A stretch of DNA of 35,019 nt from Lysobacterales bacterium. Its GTDB lineage: Bacteria; Pseudomonadota; Gammaproteobacteria; Xanthomonadales; Wenzhouxiangellaceae. Location: the NCBI GenBank assembly GCA_002722315.1, contig PBLG01000040.1, positions 1 to 35,019 on the forward strand. The letters are read 5' to 3'. Both the position numbers and the translations under genes were made by a program. Position 1 is the stretch's first letter, and every line of letters starts with the position of its first letter. Below are positions 1-8,373 of this stretch, one piece after another. The notes below the pieces were generated by a model. The model made no database searches, was not told the origin of the DNA, and saw only the letters and a list, made by a program, of their open reading frames with translations.

Positions 1-60
1 AGCGGTCTCCAGGCCGCGATCGGGGTAGAGCCGTCGGCGCCTGGAGACGCCTCCTACGAG
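1..60. repeat. REP-like palindromic repeat, copy 1
   Basis: A perfect 10-bp inverted repeat pairs GTCTCCAGGC (5-14) with GCCTGGAGAC (39-48) around a loop containing CCGCGATCGG. It is followed by GCCTCCTAC. A related, more degraded copy lies about 90 bp downstream. This looks like a REP-type intergenic palindrome. It may be cut by the window edge. No flanking transposase is visible. Confidence 0.6.
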
Positions 61-97
61 AACCTGGAACGACGGGGTTGATTGGGTTATGCGCTGC

Positions 98-146
98 GCT
101 GGCCGCGATCGGTTAAAAATACATCGGCGCAGGATGCGCCTCCCCC
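98..146. repeat. REP-like repeat, degraded copy 2
   Basis: GGCCGCGATCGG (101-112), then TCGGCGC and GCGCCTCC, match the order of blocks in the copy at 1-60: GGCCGCGATCGG, a ten-base variable stretch, TCGGCGC and GCCTCC. The outer arms have decayed and no long stem forms. The same-orientation spacing suggests a tandem pair of which one member is eroding. Confidence 0.45.
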
Positions 147-471
147 AGAAAAAATGATCGGCAGTACCCGGCGCGCGGCCAGAAGCAGAAAGCGTCCGGC
201 GGCCGGTTGCAGGAGTAAAAAACAGACAGAGCCACCGAACCCACTCACCACCCCAATCTGGAACCTTCTTCAGCATCCACCGATGATCACAACGCCCTCG
301 ATCGAGGCGACCCCGCTCCGATAACCATCGAAGCCGGAATCCCGTCGTCACCTGCAAAGCACGCCGCACATGACGCTCGGGCAAAAAGATCTCCAGCCAG
401 AGCCGCGATCAAACACCTAACCACCGTGCGCATCAACCCGCAACGCAACCCTCTGCCGCCTGTAAAAAGCG
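147..471. other. Gene-free stretch, nothing recognised
   Basis: No convincing gene, RNA or repeat is visible. A short + frame (82-324) begins inside the repeat, lacks a ribosome binding site and has no family resemblance, so I do not call it. This is probably the decayed far side of the intergenic region downstream of the efflux operon. Confidence 0.5.
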
Positions 472-569
472 CTTTTGCCTACTTTTCAGGCGCTTGTGAA
501 AAGTAGGTCGCCAGCAAGCGCGAAGCGCGTGGCGAAACGGGTTTTTGAAGTTGAAGTCGAATTCAAAAA
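472..569 (+). repeat. Composite hairpin repeat, copy A
   Basis: There are three consecutive stems. CCTACTTTTC (478-487) pairs perfectly with GAAAAGTAGG (498-507). TCGCCA (508-513) pairs with TGGCGA (530-535), with an inner GCGC-GAA-GCGC hairpin (518-528). TTTTTGAA (542-549) pairs with TTCAAAAA (562-569). The linkers TCGC and GGCGAAACGG recur in two copies near the other end of the window (34500-34563 in reverse and 34963-35019), while stem sequences differ. Copy A lies 32 bp beyond the 3' end of the RND pump gene and could also stop its transcription. Confidence 0.8.
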
Positions 570-600
570 GCCGCCCGCACCGGCACAGGTGCACTCATCG

Positions 601-3600
601 TCACGTCGGCGCCTCGGCCCCCTCGCCATCCCCGTCACGCTCAGAGGCGTGATCCCTTGCCAGCAGACAGTAAAAAGCGGGCAGCACGAAGATCGTAAGC
701 ACGGTACCGATACCGAGCCCGGTGGCGATGGTCAGCCCGATCGCGAAGCGACTTTCGGCCCCGGGACCCGCGGCCGTGAGCAGCGGGATCATGGCCACGA
801 TCAGGGCCACCGAGGTCATCAGGATGGGCCGCAGCCGGATGGCGGCGGCTTCGATCACCGCATGATGGCGATCCAGGCCCTTGTCGACCTGGAGCTGGTT
901 GGCGAACTCGACGATCAGGATGCCGTTCTTCGATACCACGCCGATCAGCGTGATCAGGCCGACCTGGGTGTAGATGTTCATGCTCGACGCGCCGAGCATG
1001 ATGAACGCCATCGCGCCGGCAATCGAAAGCGGCACCGAGACCAGGATGATGAACGGGTCGCGCCAGCTCTCGAACTGCGCGGCCAGCACCAGGTAGATCA
1101 CCAGCAGCGAGAGGAAGAACGTGACCAGCAGCGCACTGCCCTGCTGCTTGAACTGCCGCGACTCGCCCTTGTAGTCGTAGCTGAAGCCCTGCGGAAACGA
1201 ATCGGCGGCGGCCTGCTCGAGGAATTCGATCGCCTCGCCCATGGCGGCGCCGCCAGCGAGCACGCCCTCGAGTGCCAGCGAATTGAGCTGGTTGTGCAGG
1301 GTGCGCTGCGACGGCTCGACGCTGGACTCGAACGAAACGATGCCGCCCAGCGGCACGAGTTCTCCGGAATCGGTGCGAATGAAATAGTCCGCGAGCTGCT
1401 CGGCCTTGGCGCGCAGGTCACGCTCCACCTGGGGGATGACTTCGTAGGACCGGCCCTGCAGGTTGAAGCGGTTGATGAACCCGCCGCCCAGCAGCGACGA
1501 GAGCTCGCGGCCCACGTCGGCCATCGAAAGACCGAGGTCGGCGGCGCGTTCCCGGTCGATCACGATCCGGGTCATCGGCCTGTCGAACTCGATCGACTTC
1601 TGCACGAACCCGAACAGCCCGCTCTGCATCGCCTTGCCGATCATCTCGTCGGCCACCTGGTCGAGCTCCTCGTAGGATTTCGCGGTCGTGATGACGAACT
1701 GCAGCGGCAGTCCCTGGCCGGCGCCCGGGATCGAGGGCCGGGTAAAGATGGAGGTACGCAGCCCGGTCACGTCCGAGACCGCCTGCTGCAGCATCGGCTG
1801 GACCTCGAACTGGGAAACGTCGCGCTCGTCCCAGGGCTTGAGCTTGAACCCGCCGAATACCGTGTTCGGTCCGAACGAACCGAGCAGCATGAAACTTTCG
1901 TCGTAGCCGGGCAGGTCCTCGAAGCGCGCCTGCAGCTGGTTGCCGTACTTCTGCAGATATTCGAGCGTCGCGGTCTGCGGCGCCTGGCCCTGGTAGAGCA
2001 GAATGCCCTGGTCCTCGGTGGGCGCCAGTTCGTTCTGGCTCAGACGGAGCATGAACACGATGGACAGCAGCACCACGACCGCGAACACCATGACCGCGGG
2101 AATCGATTTCAGCACCCAGGCCAGCGACGACTTGTAACCCTCCGAGAGACGGTCGAAGTTGCGTTCGACGACGCCCTCGAAGCGCGACGCGTTGCCGTGG
2201 GGCTTCAGGACATGCCCGGACAGCATCGGCGACAGCGTCAGCGCGACGACGCCGGAGACCAGCACGGTACCGGCAAGCGTGAAGGCGAACTCCGAAAACA
2301 GCGAGCCGACCAGACCGCCCATGAACCCGATCGGTGCGTACACCGCGATCAGCGTGGTGGTCATGGCGATCACGGGCGTGGCCATTTCGCGCGCGCCGTT
2401 GAGCGCCGCCTCGAAGCGGGATTCACCCGCCTCGATGTGCCGGTGCACGTTCTCGACCATGATGATGGCGTCGTCGACCACCAGGCCGATCGCCAGCACC
2501 ATGGCCAGCAGCGTCAGCAGGTTGAGCGAAAACCCGAGCACCAGCATCACCAGCGCGCCGCCGATCAGCGACAGCGGTACCGCGACCGACGGCACGATGG
2601 CCGCGCGCATCGAGCCGAGCGTGAGAAAGACCACCACCAGCACGATCAGGACAGCCTCGGCCAGTGTCTTGATGACTTCGTTGATCGAGCTCTCGATGAA
2701 CTCCGAGGCGTCATAGGCCAGCTCCACGTCGAGCCCGGACGGCAACTGCTCGCGGATATCGGGCAACTCGGCGCGAACCATCTCGGCCACATCCAGCGGG
2801 TTTGCGCCGGGCGCCAGCTCGATCGCGACGTAGGTCGACGGCTGGCCCTTGTAGTTGTTGGTCTGCGAGTAGGTCTGTGCGCCCAGCTCCGAGCGGGCAA
2901 TGTCGCCCAACCTGATGATGCTGCCGTCGACCTGCTTGACCACCAGCTGTTCGAAAGCCTCTGGACTGGACACGTCCGTGTTCGACTTGAGGTCGATCCG
3001 CACCAGCTCGTCCCGGGTGCGTCCGACACCGGCGAGAAAGTTGTTTTCGAGCAGGATGCCGACCAGTTCGCTGGGCGTCATGTCGATCGCCGCGAGCCGG
3101 GTCGGGTCGATCCAGACCCGCTGGGCGAACGTGCGGCCCAGCAGCTCGGCCTTGCCCACGCCGGCGATCGCCTGCAGGCGCGGCTGGACCTCGCGGGGCA
3201 GGTAGTCGGTGATTTTCGGCACCGCCATGGTTTCGCTGAAGAACGCGATGTACATCAGCGCGGTGGACTCCCCTGTGGTCGAGGTAATCACCGGGTCGCG
3301 CACGTTTTCGGGCAGCACGTCGCGCTGGCTGGCCACCTTGGACTGGATTTCGGCCAGCGCGTCGTTGGCGTCGTAGTTCAGCACCATGCGAGCCTCGATG
3401 GTCGACACGCCCAGCGAACTGGTCGACGACAGGTAATCGATGCCCTCTGCCTCGGCGATCGCCTGCTGCAAAGGCGTGGTCACGAAGCCCTTCACCAGGT
3501 CGGAGTCCGCGCCGGGGTAAGCCGTGGTGACCGTCACGGTCGTGCTCTCGAGCTCGGGAAACTGGCGCACTTCGAGCTGCATGCCCGCGCGCAGGCCCAT

Positions 3601-3669
3601 CAGCAGAATCAACAGGCTGACCACGGTGGCCAGCACCGGGCGCCTGACGAAGATGTCGGTAAAGCGCAT
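601..3669 (-). CDS. RND efflux pump, inner-membrane permease (AcrB/MexB family)
   Basis: This 1022-residue protein has the usual length of hydrophobe/amphiphile-efflux RND permeases, which export drugs and other amphiphiles from periplasm and membrane using the proton gradient. It opens with the typical FxxRRPVLATVV segment (first membrane helix). It has two large periplasmic halves and two membrane bundles. The proton-relay residues are visible: Asp399-Asp400 in GLVVDDAIIMVENV (helix 4) and Lys914 in GVVSKNGILIVEF (helix 10). The start codon overlaps the stop of the upstream membrane fusion gene by one base (TGATG), so the two are translationally coupled. No outer-membrane TolC-type gene or adjacent regulator is present, so a shared outer-membrane factor is likely. 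Substrate cannot be inferred. Confidence 0.96.
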   Translation of the reverse strand: MRFTDIFVRRPVLATVVSLLILLMGLRAGMQLEVRQFPELESTTVTVTTAYPGADSDLVKGFVTTPLQQAIAEAEGIDYLSSTSSLGVSTIEARMVLNYDANDALAEIQSKVASQRDVLPENVRDPVITSTTGESTALMYIAFFSETMAVPKITDYLPREVQPRLQAIAGVGKAELLGRTFAQRVWIDPTRLAAIDMTPSELVGILLENNFLAGVGRTRDELVRIDLKSNTDVSSPEAFEQLVVKQVDGSIIRLGDIARSELGAQTYSQTNNYKGQPSTYVAIELAPGANPLDVAEMVRAELPDIREQLPSGLDVELAYDASEFIESSINEVIKTLAEAVLIVLVVVFLTLGSMRAAIVPSVAVPLSLIGGALVMLVLGFSLNLLTLLAMVLAIGLVVDDAIIMVENVHRHIEAGESRFEAALNGAREMATPVIAMTTTLIAVYAPIGFMGGLVGSLFSEFAFTLAGTVLVSGVVALTLSPMLSGHVLKPHGNASRFEGVVERNFDRLSEGYKSSLAWVLKSIPAVMVFAVVVLLSIVFMLRLSQNELAPTEDQGILLYQGQAPQTATLEYLQKYGNQLQARFEDLPGYDESFMLLGSFGPNTVFGGFKLKPWDERDVSQFEVQPMLQQAVSDVTGLRTSIFTRPSIPGAGQGLPLQFVITTAKSYEELDQVADEMIGKAMQSGLFGFVQKSIEFDRPMTRIVIDRERAADLGLSMADVGRELSSLLGGGFINRFNLQGRSYEVIPQVERDLRAKAEQLADYFIRTDSGELVPLGGIVSFESSVEPSQRTLHNQLNSLALEGVLAGGAAMGEAIEFLEQAAADSFPQGFSYDYKGESRQFKQQGSALLVTFFLSLLVIYLVLAAQFESWRDPFIILVSVPLSIAGAMAFIMLGASSMNIYTQVGLITLIGVVSKNGILIVEFANQLQVDKGLDRHHAVIEAAAIRLRPILMTSVALIVAMIPLLTAAGPGAESRFAIGLTIATGLGIGTVLTIFVLPAFYCLLARDHASERDGDGEGAEAPT

Positions 3670-4769
3670 CAGCCCTGCCCTGTCGTCGTTTCGGCAACCA
3701 CCTTGACCGGCTGGTTGTTGCGCAGCCGCAACAGGCCCGCGCCGACCACGGTGGCGCCGGCCTCGATACCTTCGATGATTTCGACCTCGCCGTCGCGAAC
3801 TTCACCGGTCGTGACGCTGACCCGCTGGACGATCTTCTGCCCGCCCTCACCATCGACGACCTCGAAAACGAAATCGCCGTAGGTGTTGTAGGAAATCGCG
3901 GTTCGCGGCACCGTGACCACCTCGCTGACTTCGTCGCGTACCGCCCGCACGTTGGCGAACATGCCCGGCCTGAGCTGCATTTCCGGGTTGGGCAGTCGCG
4001 CCCGGACCCGCACCGTTCGACTTTCCGGCAGCACGGAGGAATCCATGGCCAGGATTTCGCCGTCGAACCGGCGGTCCGGGAAAGCCGCCACGGTCACTTC
4101 CACGCGGTCGCCGACGGCGATCCGCTGCAGCTCGCGCTCTGAGATCGTGAAATCCACCTGGATCGGATCGAGCATGTTGATCCCGACGATGGGCGTGCCC
4201 ACCGCGATGTATTCGCCGAGGTCCACCTGGCGCAGGCCCAGCACGCCGGAGAACGGCGCGCGGATGGTCTTCTTGTTCAACAGCGCCCGCTGCTCGTGGA
4301 CCCGGGCCTCGGCCGCCTCGTAATTGGCTCGCGCCTCGTCGAACTCCGACTGCGACACCGCGTTCTGCTTGATGAGGTTGGAAAAGCGCTCGAACTGCTG
4401 CAGCGCAAGGCGCGCCTCGGCTTCGCGCGTTTCCAGCGCGGCTTCGTCGGTCTCGGCCTCGATGCGCAGCAGCACGTCGCCGGATTCGACCTGCTGGCCC
4501 GATTCGAATTCCAGCGACTCCACGACACCGGCGATCTCGTTGGCCACCTGGACGCCGTTGACCGCGCGCAGCCCGCCGATGGCGCTGATCGATTGCGGCC
4601 AGCGGCGGACGGCGGCCTGGGCCACCTCGATTTCCACCGGCGGCGGCGCCTGCGACATCATCTCGGCCTGCTGGCGAATCTGGGCGAAGCGCCATGCAAA
4701 AAGCGTCCCCAGCACCACGGTCAGCACGACGACGACGCTGATCACTCGGGTTACGTTGGTCTTTTTCAT
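3669..4769 (-). CDS. RND efflux membrane fusion protein (HlyD/AcrA family)
   Basis: This 366-residue periplasmic adaptor links the RND pump to an outer-membrane channel. An N-terminal membrane anchor or uncleaved signal spans about residues 8-26, with no lipobox Cys. Two half lipoyl-like domains (about 71-105 and 168-205, with the typical APFSGVLG) flank an alpha-hairpin of about 106-165 rich in Glu, Ala and Arg. A beta-barrel and membrane-proximal domain follow. It is the first gene of a two-gene operon and overlaps the pump gene by one base. The ATG is preceded by AAGGA about 13 bases upstream. A promoter with a small inverted repeat lies about 100 bases upstream, which suggests repression by an unlinked regulator (inference). 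Confidence 0.95.
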   Translation of the reverse strand: MKKTNVTRVISVVVVLTVVLGTLFAWRFAQIRQQAEMMSQAPPPVEIEVAQAAVRRWPQSISAIGGLRAVNGVQVANEIAGVVESLEFESGQQVESGDVLLRIEAETDEAALETREAEARLALQQFERFSNLIKQNAVSQSEFDEARANYEAAEARVHEQRALLNKKTIRAPFSGVLGLRQVDLGEYIAVGTPIVGINMLDPIQVDFTISERELQRIAVGDRVEVTVAAFPDRRFDGEILAMDSSVLPESRTVRVRARLPNPEMQLRPGMFANVRAVRDEVSEVVTVPRTAISYNTYGDFVFEVVDGEGGQKIVQRVSVTTGEVRDGEVEIIEGIEAGATVVGAGLLRLRNNQPVKVVAETTTGQG

Positions 4770-4859
4770 TTACGCTGCAATCCTTGTTGCTTGCCGATAC
4801 CGGCGAGTCGACGCCGGACGGGCGAACCGTCGCTTCGAATCGGGCCTGGCAGTCAATTA

Positions 4860-4881
4860 ATATACGAAGCCGTACATTATA
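4860..4881 (-). promoter_or_regulatory. Candidate promoter -10 and operator for the RND operon
   Basis: On the minus strand a perfect TATAAT (4876-4881) lies about 107 bases before the fusion-protein start. It overlaps an imperfect inverted repeat, ATATACG (4860-4866) and CGTACAT (4871-4877), which matches at six of seven positions around a 4-bp centre. The overlap fits a repressor site of TetR type. No good -35 is visible: at 16-bp spacing the hexamer is ACGGCA, three of six. Activity is inferred only. Confidence 0.4.
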
Positions 4882-5029
4882 GCGCGGCCAGGCGAATTGC
4901 CGTGAGCGGATCGAGTCCTGCGGCAATTCCACGGCTTTTTTCGGCCGACCCGGCAAGCGGCCGGCCAAGGCCGCTAAAATAGACGCCTGTCATTTTCCCA
5001 TCGTCAAATTCACCGAATTGGAGAACTTC

Positions 5030-6004
5030 ATGAACAAGCCCGTTCGCATCGCCGTTACCGGCGCCGCCGGTCAGATCGGATATCAGCTCTGCTTCCGGAT
5101 CGCCGCCGGCGACATGCTCGGCCCCAACCAGCCGGTGATCCTGCAGCTGATCGAAATTCCGCCGGCCATCGACGCGCTCAAGGGCGTGGCCATGGAGCTC
5201 GACGACGCGGCATTCCCGATGCTGACGGAGGTCGTCACCACCACCGACATCGAAGAAGGCTTCAAGGATGCCGACTACGCGCTGCTGGTAGGGTCCAAGC
5301 CGCGCGGCCCCGGCATGGAGCGCAGCGACCTTCTGGCGGAGAACGGCAAGATCTTCGGGCCGCAGGGCAAGGCGCTCAACGATCATGCATCGCGGGACGT
5401 CAAGGTGCTGGTGGTCGGCAACCCGGCCAACACCAACTGCCTGATCGCGCAGGCCGCAGCGCCGGACCTCAAGCCGGAGAACTTCACCGCAATGACCCGG
5501 CTGGACCACAACCGCGCCCTGGCCCAGCTGGCGCTCAAGACCGGTATTCATCACACGCTGATTCGGCAGATGGTGATCTGGGGCAACCATTCGGCCACCC
5601 AGTACCCGGACATCCACCACGCGCTGGTCAAGGGCGAAGCGGCCATTTCGAAGGTCGACCGCGAATGGTACGAAAACGAGTTCATCCCCACGGTGCAGCA
5701 GCGCGGCGCCGCCATCATCAAGGCTCGCGGCGCATCCAGCGCGGCCTCGGCGGCCTCGAGCGCGATCGACCACATCCGCGACTGGGCCCTGGGGACCGGC
5801 GGCGACTGGGTTTCCATGGCAGTGCCCTCGGACGGCAGCTACGGCATTGCGCCCGGCGTGATCTACTCGTTCCCGTGCACCTGTGAAGACGGCCGCTGGA
5901 AGATCGTGCCGGATCTCGAAATCAACGAGTTCAGCCGGGCCCGCATGGACGCCACCGACGCCGAACTTCGGGAAGAGCGCGAGGCGGTCAAGGACCTGCT
6001 CTGA
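5030..6004 (+). CDS. mdh: Malate dehydrogenase (NAD-dependent, TCA cycle)
   Basis: This 324-residue enzyme oxidises malate to oxaloacetate with NAD+ in the cytoplasm. It resembles the roughly 327-residue MDH type common in Xanthomonas and Burkholderia rather than the E. coli type. The Rossmann loop GAAGQIG is at residues 11-17. Substrate arginines lie in PRGPGMER (Arg92, Arg98). The catalytic LDHNRA carries Asp159 and Arg162, and the proton-relay His187 is in IWGNHS. I chose ATG 5030 over an in-frame TTG at 5018 because that TTG forms part of the ribosome binding site GGAGAA (5020-5025) and [17 protein letters not shown] is the family N-terminus. It is transcribed divergently from the RND operon and converges on the peroxiredoxin-like gene, 30 bp away. 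A -10-like TAAAAT (4975-4980) lies upstream without a clear -35. Confidence 0.97.
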   Translation: MNKPVRIAVTGAAGQIGYQLCFRIAAGDMLGPNQPVILQLIEIPPAIDALKGVAMELDDAAFPMLTEVVTTTDIEEGFKDADYALLVGSKPRGPGMERSDLLAENGKIFGPQGKALNDHASRDVKVLVVGNPANTNCLIAQAAAPDLKPENFTAMTRLDHNRALAQLALKTGIHHTLIRQMVIWGNHSATQYPDIHHALVKGEAAISKVDREWYENEFIPTVQQRGAAIIKARGASSAASAASSAIDHIRDWALGTGGDWVSMAVPSDGSYGIAPGVIYSFPCTCEDGRWKIVPDLEINEFSRARMDATDAELREEREAVKDLL

Positions 6005-6034
6005 TCGACCCGGCAGCGTCGCGCGCCTTGTAAA

Positions 6035-6682
6035 TCAACCGTCTCCGCGGTTGCGCTGCAGCCGCCTGTGCGCGCCATCGATGTAGGCGCGCGCGGCGGC
6101 CAGCAGCACTTCCGGAGCCAGCCGCACGCTGTAGTCCGGGTTGACGTAGCCGAACTGGATTCTGCCGTCGGTGCCGATGATGAAGGTCGCCGGCGCCGGC
6201 AGCGCCTGGTGGTCGTCGCCGGAACGCTCGTTGAGATCATTGCCGAAGCCGACATAGCGCTCGAAGGTTTCATCGTCGAGGCGGAAGGCGATGCCGAAGG
6301 CCTGGGCGGCGTTCATGCCCGGATCCGACAGCAGTCGGTAGCCGAATTCGGAGTCCTTGCCCTCGGCGAGCAGCTCGGGCTTGTCCGGGCTGATGAACCA
6401 GACGTCGAATCCCATTTCGGTCAGTTCTTCCTCCGTGGTGCGCAATTCGGCCAGGTGCATGTTGCAGTACGGGCACCAGCCGCCGCGGTAGAACGTCAGC
6501 ACGACAGGCCGCTCCAGCGCGGCCGGATCGACCTCGATCATCTCGCCGTCGACGTCAAGCGCGCGGAATTCCGGCGCCTGCATGCCCGGCAGTACGGGGC
6601 GGACCTGGTCCGCCTGGTCGAAGATTTCAGCAACGGAAAGCGTCGGAAGCAGCAGTGATGCCGCGAGAAGAATTGCTCTCAT
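6035..6682 (-). CDS. Exported peroxiredoxin-like (AhpC/TSA) protein
   Basis: This 215-residue thioredoxin-fold protein has a clear Sec signal peptide (residues 1-18, ending SVA before Glu19), so it should act in the periplasm. The redox motif YRGGWCPYCN places Cys70 and Cys73 in a CPYC arrangement, as in the PRX-like branch of the AhpC/TSA superfamily. The conserved core continues with the DxWFISPD and ATFIIGTDGRIQF segments. It probably reduces peroxides or protein disulfides, but the reductant and substrate are unknown. Its neighbours on the same strand are DAHP synthase and dsbB, but a 313-bp gap with large hairpins separates them, so it probably has its own promoter. No strong ribosome binding site precedes the chosen ATG. 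Confidence 0.88.
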   Translation of the reverse strand: MRAILLAASLLLPTLSVAEIFDQADQVRPVLPGMQAPEFRALDVDGEMIEVDPAALERPVVLTFYRGGWCPYCNMHLAELRTTEEELTEMGFDVWFISPDKPELLAEGKDSEFGYRLLSDPGMNAAQAFGIAFRLDDETFERYVGFGNDLNERSGDDHQALPAPATFIIGTDGRIQFGYVNPDYSVRLAPEVLLAAARAYIDGAHRRLQRNRGDG

Positions 6683-6700
6683 GGGATTGGCTCGTTATCG

Positions 6701-6719
6701 GGTCCAGCAGATCTGGACC
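6701..6719. repeat. Short hairpin upstream of the peroxiredoxin-like gene
   Basis: GGTCCAG (6701-6707) pairs perfectly with CTGGACC (6713-6719) around CAGAT, 18 bp before the peroxiredoxin-like start. It could be an operator or a 5'-leader hairpin. There is no further evidence for a role. Confidence 0.4.
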
Positions 6720-6829
6720 GGAGACAGCTCGAATGGCTTGCAGAGGCAATGGCAAACCTGGCTGTCATCTTGCCTCAGCAATTGCGCCGCTGCGTGCACG
6801 TTCAGAGTTTCGGGTAACTCCCAAAGGCA

Positions 6830-6901
6830 GGATTCAGCGGGTATCGATCGCTGAAGGCCTCGCCACGCGTCGAACTGAAGCGATCGATACCCGCCGAATC
6901 C
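6830..6901. repeat. Long inverted repeat, 23-bp arms
   Basis: The left arm (6830-6852) and right arm (6879-6901) are complementary at 22 of 23 positions, the one mismatch being near the outer end. The loop is 26 nt. Each arm contains GCGGGTATCGATCGCT or its complement. No T tract follows on either strand, so a classic intrinsic terminator is unlikely. It may be a REP/MITE-like palindromic unit or a stable 3'-end structure on the DAHP synthase mRNA. Confidence 0.75.
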
Positions 6902-6995
6902 GGTGTCGAAGCCCGGTCACGGAGACACGACGCGAGTCAGAAAGGCAAGAACCAAAACAGCTTTCGCGAGGGCTGCCTTCGGGCCGTGTCGTCGC

Positions 6996-8369
6996 TCAGC
7001 CCTGCAGGCTCTGGTGCTTGCCGACGATCAGCATCGACAGTTCCAGCGCCTGTTCGTAGTTCAGCCGCGGGTCGACGGTGGTCTTGTAGGCCCGCGACAG
7101 GTCGTTTTCATTCAACTCGCGCGCCCCGCCGATGCACTCGGTGACGTTCTCGCCGGTCAATTCCAGGTGCACGCCGCCAAGGCGCGAACCGCTGGCGGCA
7201 TGAATGTCGAAGGCCTGCTCGAGCTCGGCCTGGATATTGGAAAACCGCCGCGTCTTGACGCCCGTGGAGGTCTTTTCGGTATTGCCGTGCATCGGGTCGC
7301 AGATCCACAGCAGCGGCGATCCCGTCGATTTTGCGGCCTTGATCAGGCCCGGCAGCTTGTCGCCGATGCCGTTGGCGCCCATGCGGTGGATCAGCACCAG
7401 TCGGCCCGGCTCGTCGTCCGGATTCAATGCCCGTATCAGGCTCTTGAGCCACTCCGGCGACATGCCGGGACCGACCTTGACGCCGACCGGGTTGCGGATG
7501 CCGCGGAACATTTCCAGGTGCGCCCCGTCCATGCCGGCCGTGCGCATGCCGATCCACGGGAAATGGGTCGACAGGTTGAACCAGCCCCACTGGCGCGGTA
7601 CCTTGCGCGTCAGCGCCTGTTCGTAGTGCAGGTGCAACGCTTCGTGCGAGGTGAAGAAATCGACCCGACGCACGCTGCCGGGCATCTGCCCGGTGACGGT
7701 TTCCATGAATCGAACCGAGTGACCGATGGAATCGGCGATCCGGTGGAACTGGCGAGCCAGCGGAGAATGCTCCACCCAGCCCAGGTCCCAGTACTCGGGG
7801 TGGTGCAGATCCGCGAAGCCGCCGTCGACCAGCGCACGGACGAAATTCATCGTCATGGCCGAGCGGGCGTAGGCCCGGATCATTCGCTCCGGGTCAGGCC
7901 GCCGCGATTCCGGCGTGAACTCCGGGGAATTGACAAGGTCGCCCCGGTAGCTCGGCAGTTCGACCCCGTCGCGGGTCTCGAAATCGTCCGAGCGCGGCTT
8001 GGCGTACTGGCCGGCGAAACGACCGATGCGCACCACCGGCATTTCCATCCCGTGGACCAGCACCAGCGACATCTGCAGAAGCACCTTGAGCCGGTTGGCG
8101 ATGATCTCGGGCCGGCATTCGTCGAAGATCTCGGCGCAGTCACCGCCCTGCAGCAGGAAACGCTTGCCCGCCTGCGCTTCGCCAAGCTGGGTTCGCAGCT
8201 TGAGAATTTCCCAGGAGGTGACCAGCGGCGGCAGTTCCGAGAGGTGTTGCAGGGAACGCTCCAGGGCGTCCTTGTCGTCGTAGCGCGCCTGTTGCAGCGC
8301 TTCCTTGCGCTTCCAGGAATCCACGGCCCAGTCCTTGGCCGGGGCAATCGACTTGAGTGTCTCGCTCAT
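6996..8369 (-). CDS. 3-deoxy-7-phosphoheptulonate synthase, class II (plant type)
   Basis: This 457-residue cytoplasmic enzyme condenses phosphoenolpyruvate and erythrose-4-phosphate to DAHP, the first step of the shikimate pathway. Sequence and length fit the class II family. The metal ligands known in the Mycobacterium enzyme (Cys87, His369, Glu411, Asp441) correspond to Cys78 (GGDCAE), His361 (CDPMHGNT), Glu403 and Asp433, a constant offset. The phosphate-binding segment GRFAGQYAKPRS (116-127) is intact. The ATG lies 4 bp after the dsbB stop, so the gene is probably co-transcribed with dsbB. The long N-terminal regulatory extension of the mycobacterial enzyme is not obvious here, so regulation may differ (inference). 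Confidence 0.96.
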   Translation of the reverse strand: MSETLKSIAPAKDWAVDSWKRKEALQQARYDDKDALERSLQHLSELPPLVTSWEILKLRTQLGEAQAGKRFLLQGGDCAEIFDECRPEIIANRLKVLLQMSLVLVHGMEMPVVRIGRFAGQYAKPRSDDFETRDGVELPSYRGDLVNSPEFTPESRRPDPERMIRAYARSAMTMNFVRALVDGGFADLHHPEYWDLGWVEHSPLARQFHRIADSIGHSVRFMETVTGQMPGSVRRVDFFTSHEALHLHYEQALTRKVPRQWGWFNLSTHFPWIGMRTAGMDGAHLEMFRGIRNPVGVKVGPGMSPEWLKSLIRALNPDDEPGRLVLIHRMGANGIGDKLPGLIKAAKSTGSPLLWICDPMHGNTEKTSTGVKTRRFSNIQAELEQAFDIHAASGSRLGGVHLELTGENVTECIGGARELNENDLSRAYKTTVDPRLNYEQALELSMLIVGKHQSLQG

Positions 8370-8373
8370 GAAT

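Larger units (their letters stand above)
6683..6995. other. 313-bp gene-free region between the DAHP synthase and peroxiredoxin-like genes
   Basis: No gene is seen. The region holds the short hairpin at 6701-6719 and the 72-bp stem-loop at 6830-6901. Both flanking genes read on the minus strand, so it contains the 3' end of the DAHP synthase transcript and the promoter of the peroxiredoxin-like gene. I could not identify a convincing -35/-10 pair or a T-tailed terminator. Confidence 0.5.

Noticed and set aside
82..324. An 80-codon + strand open frame
   Set aside because: It starts next to REP-like repeats, lacks a ribosome binding site and has low-complexity Pro/Thr/Arg composition.
475..3882. 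A 1135-codon open frame on the + strand
   Set aside because: It lies antisense to the RND pump gene, which has complete family motifs. Its His/Arg/Gln-rich composition is that of a high-GC antisense shadow, and its N-terminal part is the translated hairpin repeat.
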